Shown here: piece after piece, positions 42,988 through 53,687 of the stretch
Layout: each line of letters begins with the position of its first letter
Numbering within the stretch: the first letter of the stretch is position 1
Assembly (NCBI GenBank): GCA_019056435.1
Contig: CP077641.1
Coordinates: 1,612,001 to 1,676,000, forward strand
Reading direction: 5' to 3'
From: Stutzerimonas stutzeri
GTDB taxonomy: Bacteria; Pseudomonadota; Gammaproteobacteria; Pseudomonadales; Pseudomonadaceae
DNA length: 64,000 nt
Translations under genes and position numbers: made by a program
The notes under the pieces: generated by a model
The model's input: only the letters and a program-made list of their open reading frames with translations
Databases searched by the model: none
Told to the model about the DNA's origin: nothing

Positions 42988-43692
42988 CTACATGAAATTG
43001 GCCTGCTGGCGCTGACGCCAGTTGGCCAGGCGTTGGCTGAGGGTCAACAGATTGTCCACGCCTTGCCGGTGCGCCTTGCTCAGGAGTATCAGCGCCAGCT
43101 CGGCGGTCGCGAGGGCATCGGCGCTGGCGTGGTGGCGCTGCATGACCTGCAGTCCAAAGTGCGCACACCAGTCGTCCAGGCCATTTTGCCGCGGACGGTT
43201 GTCCGGGCAGAGCATCGGGGCAAGCTCGGCGACGTCGAGAAACGGATGGCGCAGCTTGTAGCCGAGGGTCTGCTTCAGCGCTCGGGTTAGCATGCGTTGG
43301 TCGAAGCCGGCGTGGAAGGCCAGGATCGAGCTGTCGCCGACGAACTCCATGAAATCAAGCAGGGCTTCGACCGGATCATCGCCGGCCTCCAGCTCGCTCG
43401 GAGCGATGCCGTGGATCAGCACGCTTTCGCTGATCTTCTGAGCCGGGCGTAGCAGGGTGGACTCGAACTGGTCGCCCAGATCGATACCGCCGTGTGCGAT
43501 CACCACGGCGCCGATGGACAGCACGATGTCCTTGCGCAGATCGAGGCCACTGGTCTCGACATCGAGCACGACGAGCCGCTGTTCTCGAAGCGGTACGGTA
43601 CCCAAAGCGGCTGGCGGTGGCAGCTGATCCCGCCGTTCTAGCTGATCGAGGTCCAGCGCCGGACCTCTTAACCTGAACCAGGGCATGTTCAT
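42988..43692 (-). CDS. DnaQ/PolC-type 3'-5' exonuclease
   Basis: A 234-residue DEDDh exonuclease. Exo I VVLDVETSGLDLRKD, Exo II region ILAFHAGFDQRML and Exo III HHASADALATAELAL are intact, giving all metal ligands. Its start overlaps the stop of the upstream cNMP-CBS-DUF294 gene (ATGA), the arrangement found beside SSS symporters in other pseudomonads. Probably a housekeeping DNA or RNA trimming enzyme or regulator of that partner; the substrate is not shown. Confidence 0.88.
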   Translation of the reverse strand: MNMPWFRLRGPALDLDQLERRDQLPPPAALGTVPLREQRLVVLDVETSGLDLRKDIVLSIGAVVIAHGGIDLGDQFESTLLRPAQKISESVLIHGIAPSELEAGDDPVEALLDFMEFVGDSSILAFHAGFDQRMLTRALKQTLGYKLRHPFLDVAELAPMLCPDNRPRQNGLDDWCAHFGLQVMQRHHASADALATAELALILLSKAHRQGVDNLLTLSQRLANWRQRQQANFM

Positions 43693-45622
43693 AACTGATA
43701 ACGCAGCGCCAGGCTGCTCTGCAGGCGCTGAGCCTGACGGAAGGACTCGCGCAGAATGCGACGATCCAGATGGTTGAGCGTATCCGGGTCGAGCCGGTTG
43801 GAATAGGGCTGGCCCTGGCGAGCCTGCTGCTGATGCTGCTGCATGCGGGTCTGCTGGATGAAATGGTAGGCCTCTTCATAGGCCGCGCCATCCTTTTCGT
43901 CGATGACGCCCTCCGTCACCAGTTGGCGCAGTCGGTCGAGGGTATTGCAAGTGCCGATGCCATGGCCCAGGGCGAGCAGGCGCGCACCGTCGACGAAGGG
44001 CGTCAGGCCCTGCACCTTGAGATCCAGCGTGGCCTTGCCATCGCCTTTGCGCGACACCACGAAGTCGCGGAACCGCCCCACTGGCGGGCGATGGCGCAGG
44101 GCGTTTTCGGCCAGCATGCGTTGGAAAAGCCGATTCTCGGCGATCTCCTCCAGCAGGTAGGCGCGCAGCTGCTCGTAGCCTTCACACGGACCCCAGATCG
44201 CCCGCAGGTCGAAAAAGATGGTGCTGCCGAGCAGATTCTCCGGTGTGGCTTCGCGGATGAAGGTACCGAAGCGGCGCTGCCACTCCTGGCGCGACAGGCA
44301 CAGCTGAGGGTTGCTGGCCATGATGTTGCCCTTGCACAGGGTGAAGCCACAGGTCGCCAGGTCCTGGTTGATGCGTTCGGCCAACGGCAGCAGGCGGCCA
44401 CGGATGTGCGCGGCTTCGGCGGCGTCCTCGGCCTCGAAGAGGATGCCGTTGTCCTGGTCGGTGTGCAGCGTCTGCTCACGTCGGCCCTCGCTGCCGAAGC
44501 ACAGCCAGGTGAAGGGCACGCCGGGATCGCCGAGGTCGGTGATGGCCAGCTCGATCACCCGACAGACCGAGTGGTCGTTAAGGAGGGTGATGATGTGGGT
44601 GATCTGCGTCGAGGACGCGCCGTGGGCCAGCATGTTGTCGACCAGCTGCAGGATACGACTGCGGATGATCACCAGCGTCTCGACGCTATCGGCGTGCGAA
44701 ATCGCCTGCGCCAGGTGTACCAGATCGACCCGTTGCAACGAGAAGAGGTCGCGCTCGGATATCACGCCTCGCAGCAGTCCGTCCTCGACCACGCAGACGT
44801 GTGCGATATGGCGCTCGGTCATGGCGATGGCCGCATCGAAGGCGGTCGCGTCTGGCGGTAGGTGGAAGGGGTCGTGGGTCATGAAGCCGGCGATCGGTGC
44901 CGCCAGGTCAGTGGTGCCGGTGCCGATCACCCGACGCAGGTCGCGCAGGGTAAAGATGCCCTGAGGATGCAGCGCCTCATCGGTGATGACCACGCTGCCA
45001 ACGTTGTTTTCATGCATCAGCCCCACGGCTTCGGCGAGCGGCATCGTCGGCAGGCACGAGACCGGGTGAGGTAGGGCGAGCTCGCCGACCCGCGTTTCCA
45101 GGAGTACTGCTCGCCAAGGCTCTCCACCGCGCGCATCTGCGCCTGTTGGTTCACCAGGTCCAGCAGGCTGCTGACGCCGCGCATGGCAAAGTCGCGGAAG
45201 GAGGCCGACTTGGACACGAGTTTGACGAAGGCCGGCTTGTTCAGCAGGTAGCAGAAGGTGTCTTCAGCGGCGAAATGGCCGGTACGGGTGGCGCGTTCGC
45301 CCATCAGCGCGGCCATCGGGAAGCATTCTCCGACGATCACCTCGAAGGTGGTATCGGTGCCGCGCTTGCTGGTATGCGGCCGCTGACCGTGAACCCGCCC
45401 CTGCTTGACGATATAGAAGTGTTCGACGACGCCGTCGTCCGGCGAAATGATGCAGTCACCTGCGCTGTAGAAGCGCAGCTGGCAGTTCTCCACCAGGTAG
45501 GCCAGATGCCCCGGCTCCATCTGGTTGAACGGCGGATACTTGCGCAGGAACTCCATGGTTCCATGGATGTTCTGCAGCACGGCAGTTTTGCCTGCCTCGG
45601 CGAAAGCATCGGCTTTGCTCAT
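43689..45622 (-). pseudogene. Cyclic-nucleotide-binding/CBS/DUF294 nucleotidyltransferase protein (one-base frameshift)
   Basis: Predicted signalling protein. The N-terminal frame (from ATG 45622, GGAAG upstream) has a cNMP-binding domain with CIISPDDGVVEHFYIVKQGRV. The second frame continues with paired CBS domains (LMHENNVGSVVITDE, GIFTLRDLRRVIG) and a DUF294 nucleotidyltransferase-like domain with FGSEGRREQTLHTDQDNGI. Frames break at 45101-45102. One extra C on the coding strand (Ser-Leu-Glu-Thr instead of Ser-Trp-Lys-Arg) restores one protein of about 644 residues. Domains are all intact, so a sequencing error is likely. Operon with the exonuclease; relatives adjoin acetate-type symporters. 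Confidence 0.87.
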
Positions 45623-45737
45623 GTTGGCTTCCATTTTTTGCGCACAATGGTGGGCTGCAGGTAGGGCGTGGCACATTGGACGTAAGTCTAGTCGCCAGCC
45701 GGTGGGTGCCAGGCTGATGTGCGTCAGCCGGCGACGA

Positions 45738-45788
45738 GACGCAACGAAAAACCGCCCCGAGGGGCGGTTCTTGTATGGCCGTTGCGTC
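45738..45788 (-). terminator. Terminator after glcB, inside a second inverted repeat
   Basis: The inner stem AACCGCCCC/GGGGCGGTT (45750-45769, two-base GA loop) gives a TTTTTC tract on the minus strand, just after glcB. It is nested inside a nine-base outer repeat, GACGCAACG (45738-45746) with CGTTGCGTC (45780-45788), which can extend the structure. Confidence 0.85.
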
Positions 45789-45790
45789 GA

Positions 45791-47970
45791 TCAGAGGCCG
45801 TTCTTGGCCTTGAATTCGCGGCGGCGACGGTGCAGGACCGGCTCGGTATAGCCGTTGGGCTGCTTGGTGCCTTCGAGGACCAGCTCCAGCGCGGCCTGGA
45901 AGGCGACGTTGTTGTCGAAGTCCGGGGCGAGCGGGCGGTAGGTCGGGTCGCCAGCGTTCTGGCGATCGACCACCGGGGCCATGCGCTTGAGGCTTTCGAT
46001 GACCTGCTCCCGGGTGACCACGCCATGACGCAGCCAGTTGGCCATGTGCTGGCTGGAGATGCGCAGCGTGGCGCGATCTTCCATCAACGCGACGTCATTG
46101 ATGTCCGGCACCTTGGAGCAGCCGACGCCAGCATCGATCCAGCGGACCACGTAGCCGAGGATGCCCTGGGCGTTGTTGTCCAGCTCGTTGCGCTTTTCCT
46201 CCTCGCTCCAGTCGGTGCGGGGTGCCAGCGGGATGGTGAGGATGTCGTCGACAGAGGCCTTCTCGCGCTTGGCGAGCTCGGCCTGGCGGGTGAAGACGTC
46301 GACCTTGTGATAGTGCATCGCGTGCAGGGTCGCAGCGGTCGGCGAGGGTACCCAGGCGGTGTTGGCGCCAGCCATGGGATGGCCGATCTTCTGCTCGAGC
46401 ATGCTCGCCATCAGGTCGGGCATGGCCCACATGCCCTTGCCAATCTGAGCTTTGCCCTGCAGGCCGCAGGCCAGGCCCACGTCGACGTTGTTGTTCTCGT
46501 AGGCGCTGATCCACTTCTCGGTCTTCATGGCCGCCTTGCGCACGACCGGGCCGGCTTCCATGGACGTGTGGATCTCGTCGCCGGTGCGGTCGAGGAAGCC
46601 GGTGTTGATGAACACCACGCGCTCACGCGCTTCCTTGATGCAGGCCTTGAGGTTGATCGTGGTGCGGCGCTCCTCGTCCATGATGCCCACCTTGAGGGTG
46701 TTGCGCGGCAGACCGAGGACGTCCTCGACACGGCCGAACAGCTCGGTGGCGAAGGCGACTTCTTCCGGGCCGTGCATCTTCGGCTTGACGATGTACATCG
46801 AGCCGGTGCGGCTGTTGGCGCGGGTGGTGTTGCCCTTGAGGTTGTGAATGGCGATCAGGCTGGTGAACAGCGCGTCCATGATGCCTTCGGGCACTTCGTT
46901 GCCGTCCTTGTCGAGGATGGCGTCGTTGGTCATCAGGTGGCCGACGTTGCGGATGAACAGCAGGGAGCGGCCATGCAGGGTCAGCTCGCCGTTGCCGTCG
47001 GCCTGGGTGTAGACGCGGTCCGGGTTCATGGCGCGGGTGATGCGCTTGCCACCCTTTTCCAGCTCTTCGACCAGGTCGCCCTTCATCAGGCCCAGCCAGT
47101 TGCGGTAGACCAGGGTCTTGTCGTCGGCGTCGACGGCGGCGATGGAGTCTTCGCAGTCCATGATGGTGGTCAGCGCCGATTCCATCAGGATGTCCTTCAC
47201 GCCGGCGGCATCGGTCTGGCCGATCGGGCTGGTCGGGTCGATCTGGATTTCGAAGTGGATGCCGTTGTGCTTGAGCAGGACCGCGATCGGGGCGTCGGCG
47301 GCGCCCTGGAAGCCGCGTAGCTGGGCCGGATTCTGCAGGCCGGTGGTGCTGCCGTCCTTCAACGCGACGGTGAGCTTGCCACTTTCGACGCGATAGCCGG
47401 TGGCGTCGGCGTGCGAGCCGGTTTCCAACGGCGCCGCTTCGTCGAGAAAAGCCCGGGCGTAGGCGATGACCTTGTTGCCGCGTATCTCGTTGTAGCCGGG
47501 GCCTTGGTCGCGCCGCCTTCTTCGGAGATGGCGTCGGTGCCGTACAGCGCGTCATACAGCGAGCCCCAGCGGGCGTTAGCGGCATTCAACGCGAAGCGCG
47601 CATTCATGATCGGCACGACCAGCTGCGGGCCGGCCATGCGGGCAATTTCCTCGTCGACGTTCTGCGTGGTGGCCTGGAAGTCTTCGGCTTCTGGCAGCAG
47701 GTAACCGATGTCCTGCAGGAAGGCCTTGTAGGCCACCGGATCGTGAGCCTGCCCGGCGCGAGCCTGGTGCCAGGCATCGATCTGCGCCTGCAGGTCGTCG
47801 CGTTTGGCCAGCAGCGCGCGGTTCTTCGGCGCCAGGTCGTGGATGACGCTGGAAGCGCCGGCCCAGAAGGCATCGGCGTCGACGCCGGTACCAGGAATCG
47901 CTTCGTTGTTCACGAAGTCGTACAGGACTTTGGCGACCTGCAGGCCACCGACTTCAACGCGCTCAGTCAT
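45791..47970 (-). pseudogene. glcB: Malate synthase G (one-base frameshift)
   Basis: Condenses glyoxylate with acetyl-CoA to malate. The N-terminal frame (from ATG 47970; [20 protein letters not shown]) runs to [13 protein letters not shown]. The second frame has [38 protein letters not shown] and [19 protein letters not shown], standard for malate synthase G. The break is at 47498-47503, where one more G (coding strand) would give Thr-Lys-Gly-Pro-Gly-Tyr-Asn as in other GlcB proteins. Total about 726 residues, the normal length. With every motif present, a sequencing error is likelier than loss. Confidence 0.92.
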
Positions 47971-48234
47971 CTCTCGCCTCACTTGATTCTTCATTCCGAC
48001 ACGGACGATTAGGTTCTTGTAGTCCGGGCCGCCGGATACTACATGAAGCCGTTGGGAAAATCAGTCCGCCGGATCGAGGGGTGTTTTGGCTGGCCGCGGG
48101 TGCTCCTGGTGCATATCGGACGCGCATCCGGGAGGCGAACGCGGTAGTTTGTCAGCTGCCTGACGTCCGGGCGCAATCCGCCATACTGAACGGCGCGGCC
48201 GGTGTCGCCGGGCCATCACGAAGAGGAGCCATCG

Positions 48235-48762
48235 ATGGACGATCTCGTTCTTACCGTCATCGCCGAAGACCAGCCCGGGCTGGTCGAACGCGTCGCCAAA
48301 TGCATCAGCGAACACGGCGGCAACTGGCTGGAAAGCCGGATGTCTCGGATGGCGGGCCAGTTCGCCGGCATCCTGCGTGTCGCGGTGCCGACCGCCGCCC
48401 ACGCCGGATTGATCGAGGCCCTGCATGCTCTTCAGGCACAGGGCATCCGGGTCGTGGTCGCGCCGAGCGGTGCCGAGCCCGAGCGCAGCTGGCGGATGAT
48501 CCAGCTGCAACTGGTCGGCAACGACCGCACCGGCATCGTTCGCGACATCACTCGCCTGCTGGCCAGCCATGGCGTCAACCTCGAGAGCCTGGACACCGAT
48601 GTGCTACCGGCGCCGATGACCAACGAGCTGCTGTTTCACGCCGAGGCGCTGCTCGCCGTGCCCGCCGAGTTGTCGCTGGACGAGCTTCAGGGGCATCTGG
48701 AGACGCTGGCCGACGACCTGATGGTCGAGCTCAAGCTGCAGCCGGCCGACCGAAACGCCTAG
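48235..48762 (+). CDS. ACT-domain protein, GcvR-like
   Basis: A 175-residue protein with two ACT domains. The first starts DDLVLTVIAEDQPGLVERVA, the second MIQLQLVGNDRTGIVRDITRLL. This matches the glycine-cleavage repressor GcvR, which binds amino acids and modulates GcvA; direct DNA binding is not expected. GAGGAG precedes ATG 48235. Its stop codon overlaps that of the convergent rarD gene. Confidence 0.85.
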   Translation: MDDLVLTVIAEDQPGLVERVAKCISEHGGNWLESRMSRMAGQFAGILRVAVPTAAHAGLIEALHALQAQGIRVVVAPSGAEPERSWRMIQLQLVGNDRTGIVRDITRLLASHGVNLESLDTDVLPAPMTNELLFHAEALLAVPAELSLDELQGHLETLADDLMVELKLQPADRNA

Positions 48763-49652
48763 CGTACAGGGCTTTTGCGCAGGGTCCGCCAGATGTCATA
48801 GCTGTAGACGGCCAGGCCTGCCCAGATGCAGATGAACGCCACCTGGCGGTCGGCCGGGAAGGGCTCGTTGAAGACCCAGACCGCGAGAATCAGCAGCAGC
48901 GTCGGCGTGATGTATTGCAGGAAGCCCAGCGTGGAATAGGGCAGGTGCCGCGCAGCAGCGTTGAAGCACAGCAGCGGCACCAGCGTCACGGGGCCGGCGG
49001 CGACTAGCCAGAGCGCCTCGGGAGTGGCCCAGAATGACCATTCGGTGCTGGGCCCGCTGCCAAAGAAGAACAACCAGACGAGGGCGATCGGTAGTAGCAG
49101 CCAGGTTTCCACTACCAGCCCGGGCAAGGCCGCGACCGGCGCCTGCTTGCGCAACAGGCCGTAGCTGCCGAAACTCAGCGCCAGCACGATCGATACCCAG
49201 GGAAAGTCGCCCAGGGTAATCAGTTGCAGGGAGACCCCGATCGCTGCCATTGCCACCGCAAGCCACTGCAACGGGCGCAGTCGCTCACGCAGCACGATCA
49301 ACCCAAGCAGCACATTGACCAGCGGATTGATGTAGTAGCCCAGGCTCGCTTCCAGCATGTGCTCGTGGTTGACCGCCCAGACGTAGATCAGCCAGTTGCT
49401 GGCGATCAGCAGGCTGGAAATCATCAACACGCCGATCCGCTTGGGATGGGCAAGCAGCTCCTGCCACCAGCCGCGGTGGCGCCAGATCATCAGCACCAGG
49501 GTGCCGAACAGCGCCGACCAGATCGCCCGCTGGGTGACGATTTCCAGCGCGGCGTACTGCTCGATGGATTTGAAGTACAGCGGAAACATGCCCCAGATGC
49601 TGAAGGTCGTCAGACCCAGCAGATAACCCTTGCGCAGATCGGCGGTGGCCAT
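48759..49652 (-). CDS. rarD: RarD-family permease (EamA transporter)
   Basis: A 297-residue inner-membrane protein with ten predicted helices. The RarD hallmark is KGYLLGLTTFSIWGMFPLYFK at the start, with YINPLVNVLLGLIVLRERL and a late QYITPTLLLILAVWVFNEPF. Start at ATG 49652; the frame is open further upstream but without support. RarD is linked to chloramphenicol sensitivity in name only; the natural substrate is unknown. Confidence 0.9.
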   Translation of the reverse strand: MATADLRKGYLLGLTTFSIWGMFPLYFKSIEQYAALEIVTQRAIWSALFGTLVLMIWRHRGWWQELLAHPKRIGVLMISSLLIASNWLIYVWAVNHEHMLEASLGYYINPLVNVLLGLIVLRERLRPLQWLAVAMAAIGVSLQLITLGDFPWVSIVLALSFGSYGLLRKQAPVAALPGLVVETWLLLPIALVWLFFFGSGPSTEWSFWATPEALWLVAAGPVTLVPLLCFNAAARHLPYSTLGFLQYITPTLLLILAVWVFNEPFPADRQVAFICIWAGLAVYSYDIWRTLRKSPVR

Positions 49653-49826
49653 GGATGTCCTGGAAACGAAGGCAGTGGAAAAGCCCGCCATTGTGCGCCT
49701 GCCGCCTGTGCTTGTCTGCCGTCCTGACCGCTCGGACAGGCCCTGAAGCATCTGTAAACACCCAGGCGTGAACGCAACGGCTGCCGGCTCGTCAGAACAG
49801 GTAATCGACCCATCACGAGGTGCCGA

Positions 49827-50594
49827 ATGAAGCTCGAGAACAAGGTTGCGCTGGTCACGGGTGGCTCGCAGGGCATCGGCCGCGGTATTGCCCTGCGGCT
49901 GGCCGAGGAGGGCGCGGACCTGGTCATCAACAGTCGTCACGAGAACGACCAGGCCCGGGAAACGCTCGCGCAGATCCGGGACCTGGGCCGCCGGGCCTGC
50001 TTCATACCGGCGGACGTCGGGGTCGTTGCCGACTGTCGGCGGCTGGTCGAACGGGCCGTCGAGCAGATGGGGCGCCTCGATATCCTGCTCAACAACGCCG
50101 GCGTACAGACTCATGCGTCCTTCCTGGACGCCAGCGAAGAGGACTACGACCAGGTGCTCGACATCAACCTGCGCGGGCCCTTCTTTCTCGCTCAGGCGTT
50201 TGCCCGCCATGTGCGCGACCGCGGGCACCGGGGTCGCATCATCAACAACAGTTCGGTGCACGAAGAGCTGCCGCATCCCAATTTCACCGCCTACTGCGCA
50301 AGCAAGGGCGGCATGAAGATGCTGATGCGCAACATCGCCATCGAGCTCGCGCCGCTGGGCATCACCGTCAACAACATCGCGCCCGGTGCGATCGAGACGC
50401 CGATCAACCGTGACCTGATGAACCAGCCGGAAAAGCTCGACACGCTGCTGCAGAACATTCCTGCCAACCGCCTCGGCCAGCCGCGCGACGTGGCCGGTGC
50501 GGTGGCCTTTCTCGCCTCGGACGACGCCGACTACATCACCGGCGCCACCCTGGTTGTCGACGGTGGCCTGCTATGGAACTACAGCGAACAATGA
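49827..50594 (+). CDS. Short-chain dehydrogenase/reductase, glucose-1-dehydrogenase-like
   Basis: A 255-residue classical SDR. The cofactor motif TGGSQGIGRGIA, NNAGVQ, catalytic Ser in NNSSVHEE and YCASKGG (Tyr-x-x-x-Lys), plus the GAIETPI loop, are intact. The stop overlaps the start of the trehalase gene, so it is probably co-translated with it. Since trehalase makes glucose, glucose oxidation is an attractive but unproven role. Confidence 0.87.
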   Translation: MKLENKVALVTGGSQGIGRGIALRLAEEGADLVINSRHENDQARETLAQIRDLGRRACFIPADVGVVADCRRLVERAVEQMGRLDILLNNAGVQTHASFLDASEEDYDQVLDINLRGPFFLAQAFARHVRDRGHRGRIINNSSVHEELPHPNFTAYCASKGGMKMLMRNIAIELAPLGITVNNIAPGAIETPINRDLMNQPEKLDTLLQNIPANRLGQPRDVAGAVAFLASDDADYITGATLVVDGGLLWNYSEQ

Positions 50595-52188
50595 CCGACA
50601 CCCGCAAAGGCGTCTTCGACTACGACACCCACAGCGTATCGGCTGCCGATACCCTGACCCCGGCCGATCGCTACCAGGAGCTTTTCGTCGCGGTGCAGAC
50701 CGGGCGCGTCTTCAAGGACAGCAAGACCTTCGTCGATTGCGCGCCGCGGATCGATCCCGAGCAGATTCTCGACAACTACCGGACACGCTGCCACGAGCCG
50801 GATTTCGATCTGGTCGCCTTCGTGCATGACCACTTCAGCGTGTTCGAAATGCCGCCCAAGGAGTTCGTCGCCAACCCCAACGATTCTCTCGCCGAGCACA
50901 TCGACCGGCTCTGGCCGGTACTGACCCGCCATCCGAAGCATCATCCAAGGCATTCTTCGTTGCTGCCGCTGCCGCATGACTACGTGGTGCCGGGCGGCCG
51001 CTTCACCGAGATGTACTACTGGGATTCCTACTTCACCATGCTGGGGCTCGATGAAAGCGGGCATTGCGAGCTGCTGCGCGCCATGGCGGACAACTTCGCC
51101 TACCTGATCGACACCTACGGGCACGTGCCCAACGGCAATCGCTCCTACTACCTGAGCCGCTCGCAACCGCCTGTCTTCGCCTTGATGACCGACCTGTTCG
51201 AGGAAACCGGCGTGCACCGCGCCAGCGATTACCTCCCTCAGCTGCTCAAGGAGCATGACTTCTGGACCGAAGGGGCCGACCGCCTGCGCCCCGGTGAGGC
51301 GCACCGACGCTGCATCTGCCTGGCCGATGGCAGTGTGCTCAATCGCTATTGGGACGAGCGCGACACGCCTCGCGAAGAGTCCTACCTCGAGGATATCGAG
51401 ACAGCCCGCTCCTCCAGCCGGCCGGCACACGAGGTCTATCGCGACCTGCGCGCCGGTGCCGAATCCGGCTGGGATTTCAGCTCGCGCTGGCTGGGCGACC
51501 CGACCCGGTTGTCGAGCATTCGCACCACCAACATCCTTCCGGTCGACCTGAACAGCTTTCTCTACTACCTGGAACTCAAGATTGCCCAGCTCAGTGAGGT
51601 CAAGGGCTGGCAAGGTTGCGTCAAGACCTTTCGGGCGCACGCCGAGGCGCGACTGGCGGCGATCGACCGCTACCTGTGGCGTGAAGAGCGCGGCGCATAC
51701 TTCGACTACGACTGGACGCTGCAGGCCGCGCGCGACAACCTCACGGCGGCAACCGTCACGCCGCTGTTCGTCAGGTTGGCCAGCGACCACCAGGCGGCGC
51801 GGGTCGCGGATGTGGTGCGTGACCGTTTGCTGGCGCCGGGTGGCCTGTCCACCACCGAGGTGAGCGGCAGTGGCGAGCAATGGGACCGCCCCAACGGCTG
51901 GGCCCCCTGCAGTGGATGGCGATTCGTGGCCTGCAGCGCTACGGTCACGAGGCCCTGGCGTTGCAGATCGAGGAGCGCTGGCTGAGCATCGTTTCGCACC
52001 TCTACGAGCGCGAGAGCAAGCTGGTCGAGAAATACGTGCTCAGGCCGTGCGTCGAACATGCCGGCGGCGGCGAATACCCCCTGCAGGACGGCTTCGGCTG
52101 GACCAACGGCGTCACCCGCAAGCTCATGCAGGAAGACCCGAGCCACGAAGCGCACCGTTGCCGGGCGGGGCAATGCCGGGTGGATTGA
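50591..52188 (+). pseudogene. treF: Trehalase, cytoplasmic TreF-like (one-base frameshift)
   Basis: GH37 trehalase that hydrolyses trehalose to two glucose. No signal peptide is seen, so cytoplasmic. Signature 1 PGGRFTEMYYWDSYF and signature 2 QWDRPNGWAP are present. The break falls right after signature 2 in a five-base C run (51903-51907). One extra C continues as Leu-Gln-Trp-Met-Ala-Ile-Arg-Gly and on to EYPLQDGFGWTNGVTRKLM, the normal trehalase C-terminus. The restored protein has about 532 residues. All catalytic regions survive, so I favour a sequencing error. Starts within the SDR stop (ATGA). Confidence 0.9.
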
Positions 52189-52253
52189 GCGACAGCGCCT
52201 GGGCCGAGACGACGGCACGCCAGCGCCTGGTTCTGCGGTAGGCGTGAGGCACG

Positions 52254-52354
52254 CATCGTCAGCAAGCTGGCTCCTACGGACGCGGCTGGGTATAGCAGTC
52301 GTGATTTAACCGACTTCTCGTGCTCTTCGTAGGAGTGAGCTCGCTCGCGATCGC
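52254..52354. repeat. REP doublet (REPIN-like) in inverted orientation
   Basis: Two Pseudomonas-type REP units face each other. The left unit (52254-52279) reads AGCAAGCTGGCTCCTACG, the complement of the usual GTAGGAGCCAGCTTGCT. The right unit (52328-52354) reads CGTAGGAGTGAGCTCGCTCG. They are about 50 bases apart in the trehalase-LEA2 gap. Such pairs are mobilised in trans by RAYT transposases and form long hairpins. Confidence 0.8.
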
Positions 52355-52416
52355 GCGTATCGACCACTCGAAGTTCAGGCAACTCACCGTACAGAAGTCC
52401 GTTGGACGCCCCGGCA

Positions 52417-52914
52417 CTAGCGCCGATAGGGATTGGGCAGCGCGCCTTCGAGATCCAGGGTGCCGCGCTCGACGAAGCGCTGGGTGCCGAACAGCCCTCC
52501 GGCCAACTTGCCGCGTAGCACGTAGGGCACCTCGTCCAGGCCAATGTGCTCGGCCAGGCCCAGTGCCTGGCGTGCGGCCGAGAAGGCGGAGATGGTGACA
52601 GGCACGCGCAACACCGTCTCGCCAAAGCGTGGCACGCTGCCGCTGGCATCGCTGACGCCACTGGCCAGGCGTCGGCCGTTGACCTCCAGATCCAGCGCCA
52701 CGCCGTTGTATTCCAGCGCCATGTCGTTGGGATTCTGCACCCTGAGCTTGACCGCCATGCGCAGTTCCAGCCCTTCGCCGGGCAATGGCTCGACGCCTGC
52801 AACCTGCACGTTCAGCGGATCACGCGGGCTGAAGGCCGCGCAGGCGGCCAGGACGATCGCCAGCACGGCGAGCAGCGACAGACGAACGGTTGAAGCGACG
52901 AGACGCGGCGGCAT
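52417..52914 (-). CDS. LEA type 2 (WHy-domain) lipoprotein
   Basis: A 165-residue lipoprotein (VLAIVLAACA, Cys near 25). The LEA2 beta-sandwich has the typical LRVQNPNDMALEYNGVALDLEVNG stretch and LRVPVTISAF. LEA2 proteins are linked to desiccation or stress tolerance in plants and bacteria. It follows the slipin gene by eight bases in the same direction. Confidence 0.85.
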   Translation of the reverse strand: MPPRLVASTVRLSLLAVLAIVLAACAAFSPRDPLNVQVAGVEPLPGEGLELRMAVKLRVQNPNDMALEYNGVALDLEVNGRRLASGVSDASGSVPRFGETVLRVPVTISAFSAARQALGLAEHIGLDEVPYVLRGKLAGGLFGTQRFVERGTLDLEGALPNPYRR

Positions 52915-52922
52915 AGAACCTT

Positions 52923-53684
52923 CTATTCGGATTTCTTGTTGAGGTTGCCCAGGCCCTGCAGCAGCTCCATGGGCAGCGGGAAGACGATGGTGGAGTTCTT
53001 GTCGCCAGCGATGTTGCTCAGCGTCTGCATGTAGCGCAGCTGCATCGCGCCGGGCTGGCGACCGAGCATCTCGGCGGCCTGCATGAGTTTTTCCGACGCC
53101 TGCAGTTCGCCCTCTGCATGAATGACCTTGGCCCGCCGCTCGCGTTCCGCCTCGGCCTGGCGGGCGATGGCGCGGATCATGGACTCGTCCAGGTCCACAT
53201 GCTTGATCTCCACGTTGGCGACCTTGATACCCCAGGCATCGGTCTGCGCGTCGAGCACCTGCTGGATGTCGTTGTTGAGTTGTTCGCGCTCGGCGAGCAT
53301 GTCGTCCAGGTCATGCTTGCCGAGCACGGCACGCAAGGTCGTCTGGGCCAACTGACTGGTCGCCGAATGATAGTCCTCGACCTGGATGATGGCCTTTTCG
53401 GCATCCAGGACGCGGTAGTAGACCACCGCGTTGACCTTCACCGAGACGTTGTCACGCGAGATCACGTCCTGCGTGGGGACGTCCAGCACCAGGGTGCGAA
53501 GGTCGACCCGTACCATTTGCTGCAGGCCGGGAATCACCAGAATCAACCCCGGGCCCTTGACCCTCCAGAAGCGCCCCAGCTGGAACACGACACCGCGTTC
53601 GTATTCGCGCAGGATGCGAAAAGCCGACGCGAGAAGCGCGATCAGCAGCACCAGTACCGCGATGAAGCTCATTTCAAAGCCCAT
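52923..53684 (-). CDS. SPFH/stomatin-like membrane protein (slipin)
   Basis: A 253-residue membrane-bound protein: one N-terminal helix ([19 protein letters not shown]), then a SPFH domain ([51 protein letters not shown]). A coiled-coil with an [17 protein letters not shown] stretch follows. The start lies three bases after the NfeD-like gene. NfeD/slipin pairs are widely conserved and thought to organise membrane microdomains and proteolysis. Confidence 0.92.
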   Translation of the reverse strand: MGFEMSFIAVLVLLIALLASAFRILREYERGVVFQLGRFWRVKGPGLILVIPGLQQMVRVDLRTLVLDVPTQDVISRDNVSVKVNAVVYYRVLDAEKAIIQVEDYHSATSQLAQTTLRAVLGKHDLDDMLAEREQLNNDIQQVLDAQTDAWGIKVANVEIKHVDLDESMIRAIARQAEAERERRAKVIHAEGELQASEKLMQAAEMLGRQPGAMQLRYMQTLSNIAGDKNSTIVFPLPMELLQGLGNLNKKSE

Positions 53685-53687
53685 GGA

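Noticed and set aside
45719-47320. Plus-strand open frame of 533 codons opposite glcB
   Set aside because: Antisense shadow crossing the glcB terminator; composition dominated by GVDHQ-type shadow residues.
52254-52354. Inverted repeats considered as a CRISPR array or attachment site
   Set aside because: Only two units, in opposite orientation, with REP-type sequence; no spacers of regular length and no cas or integrase genes.
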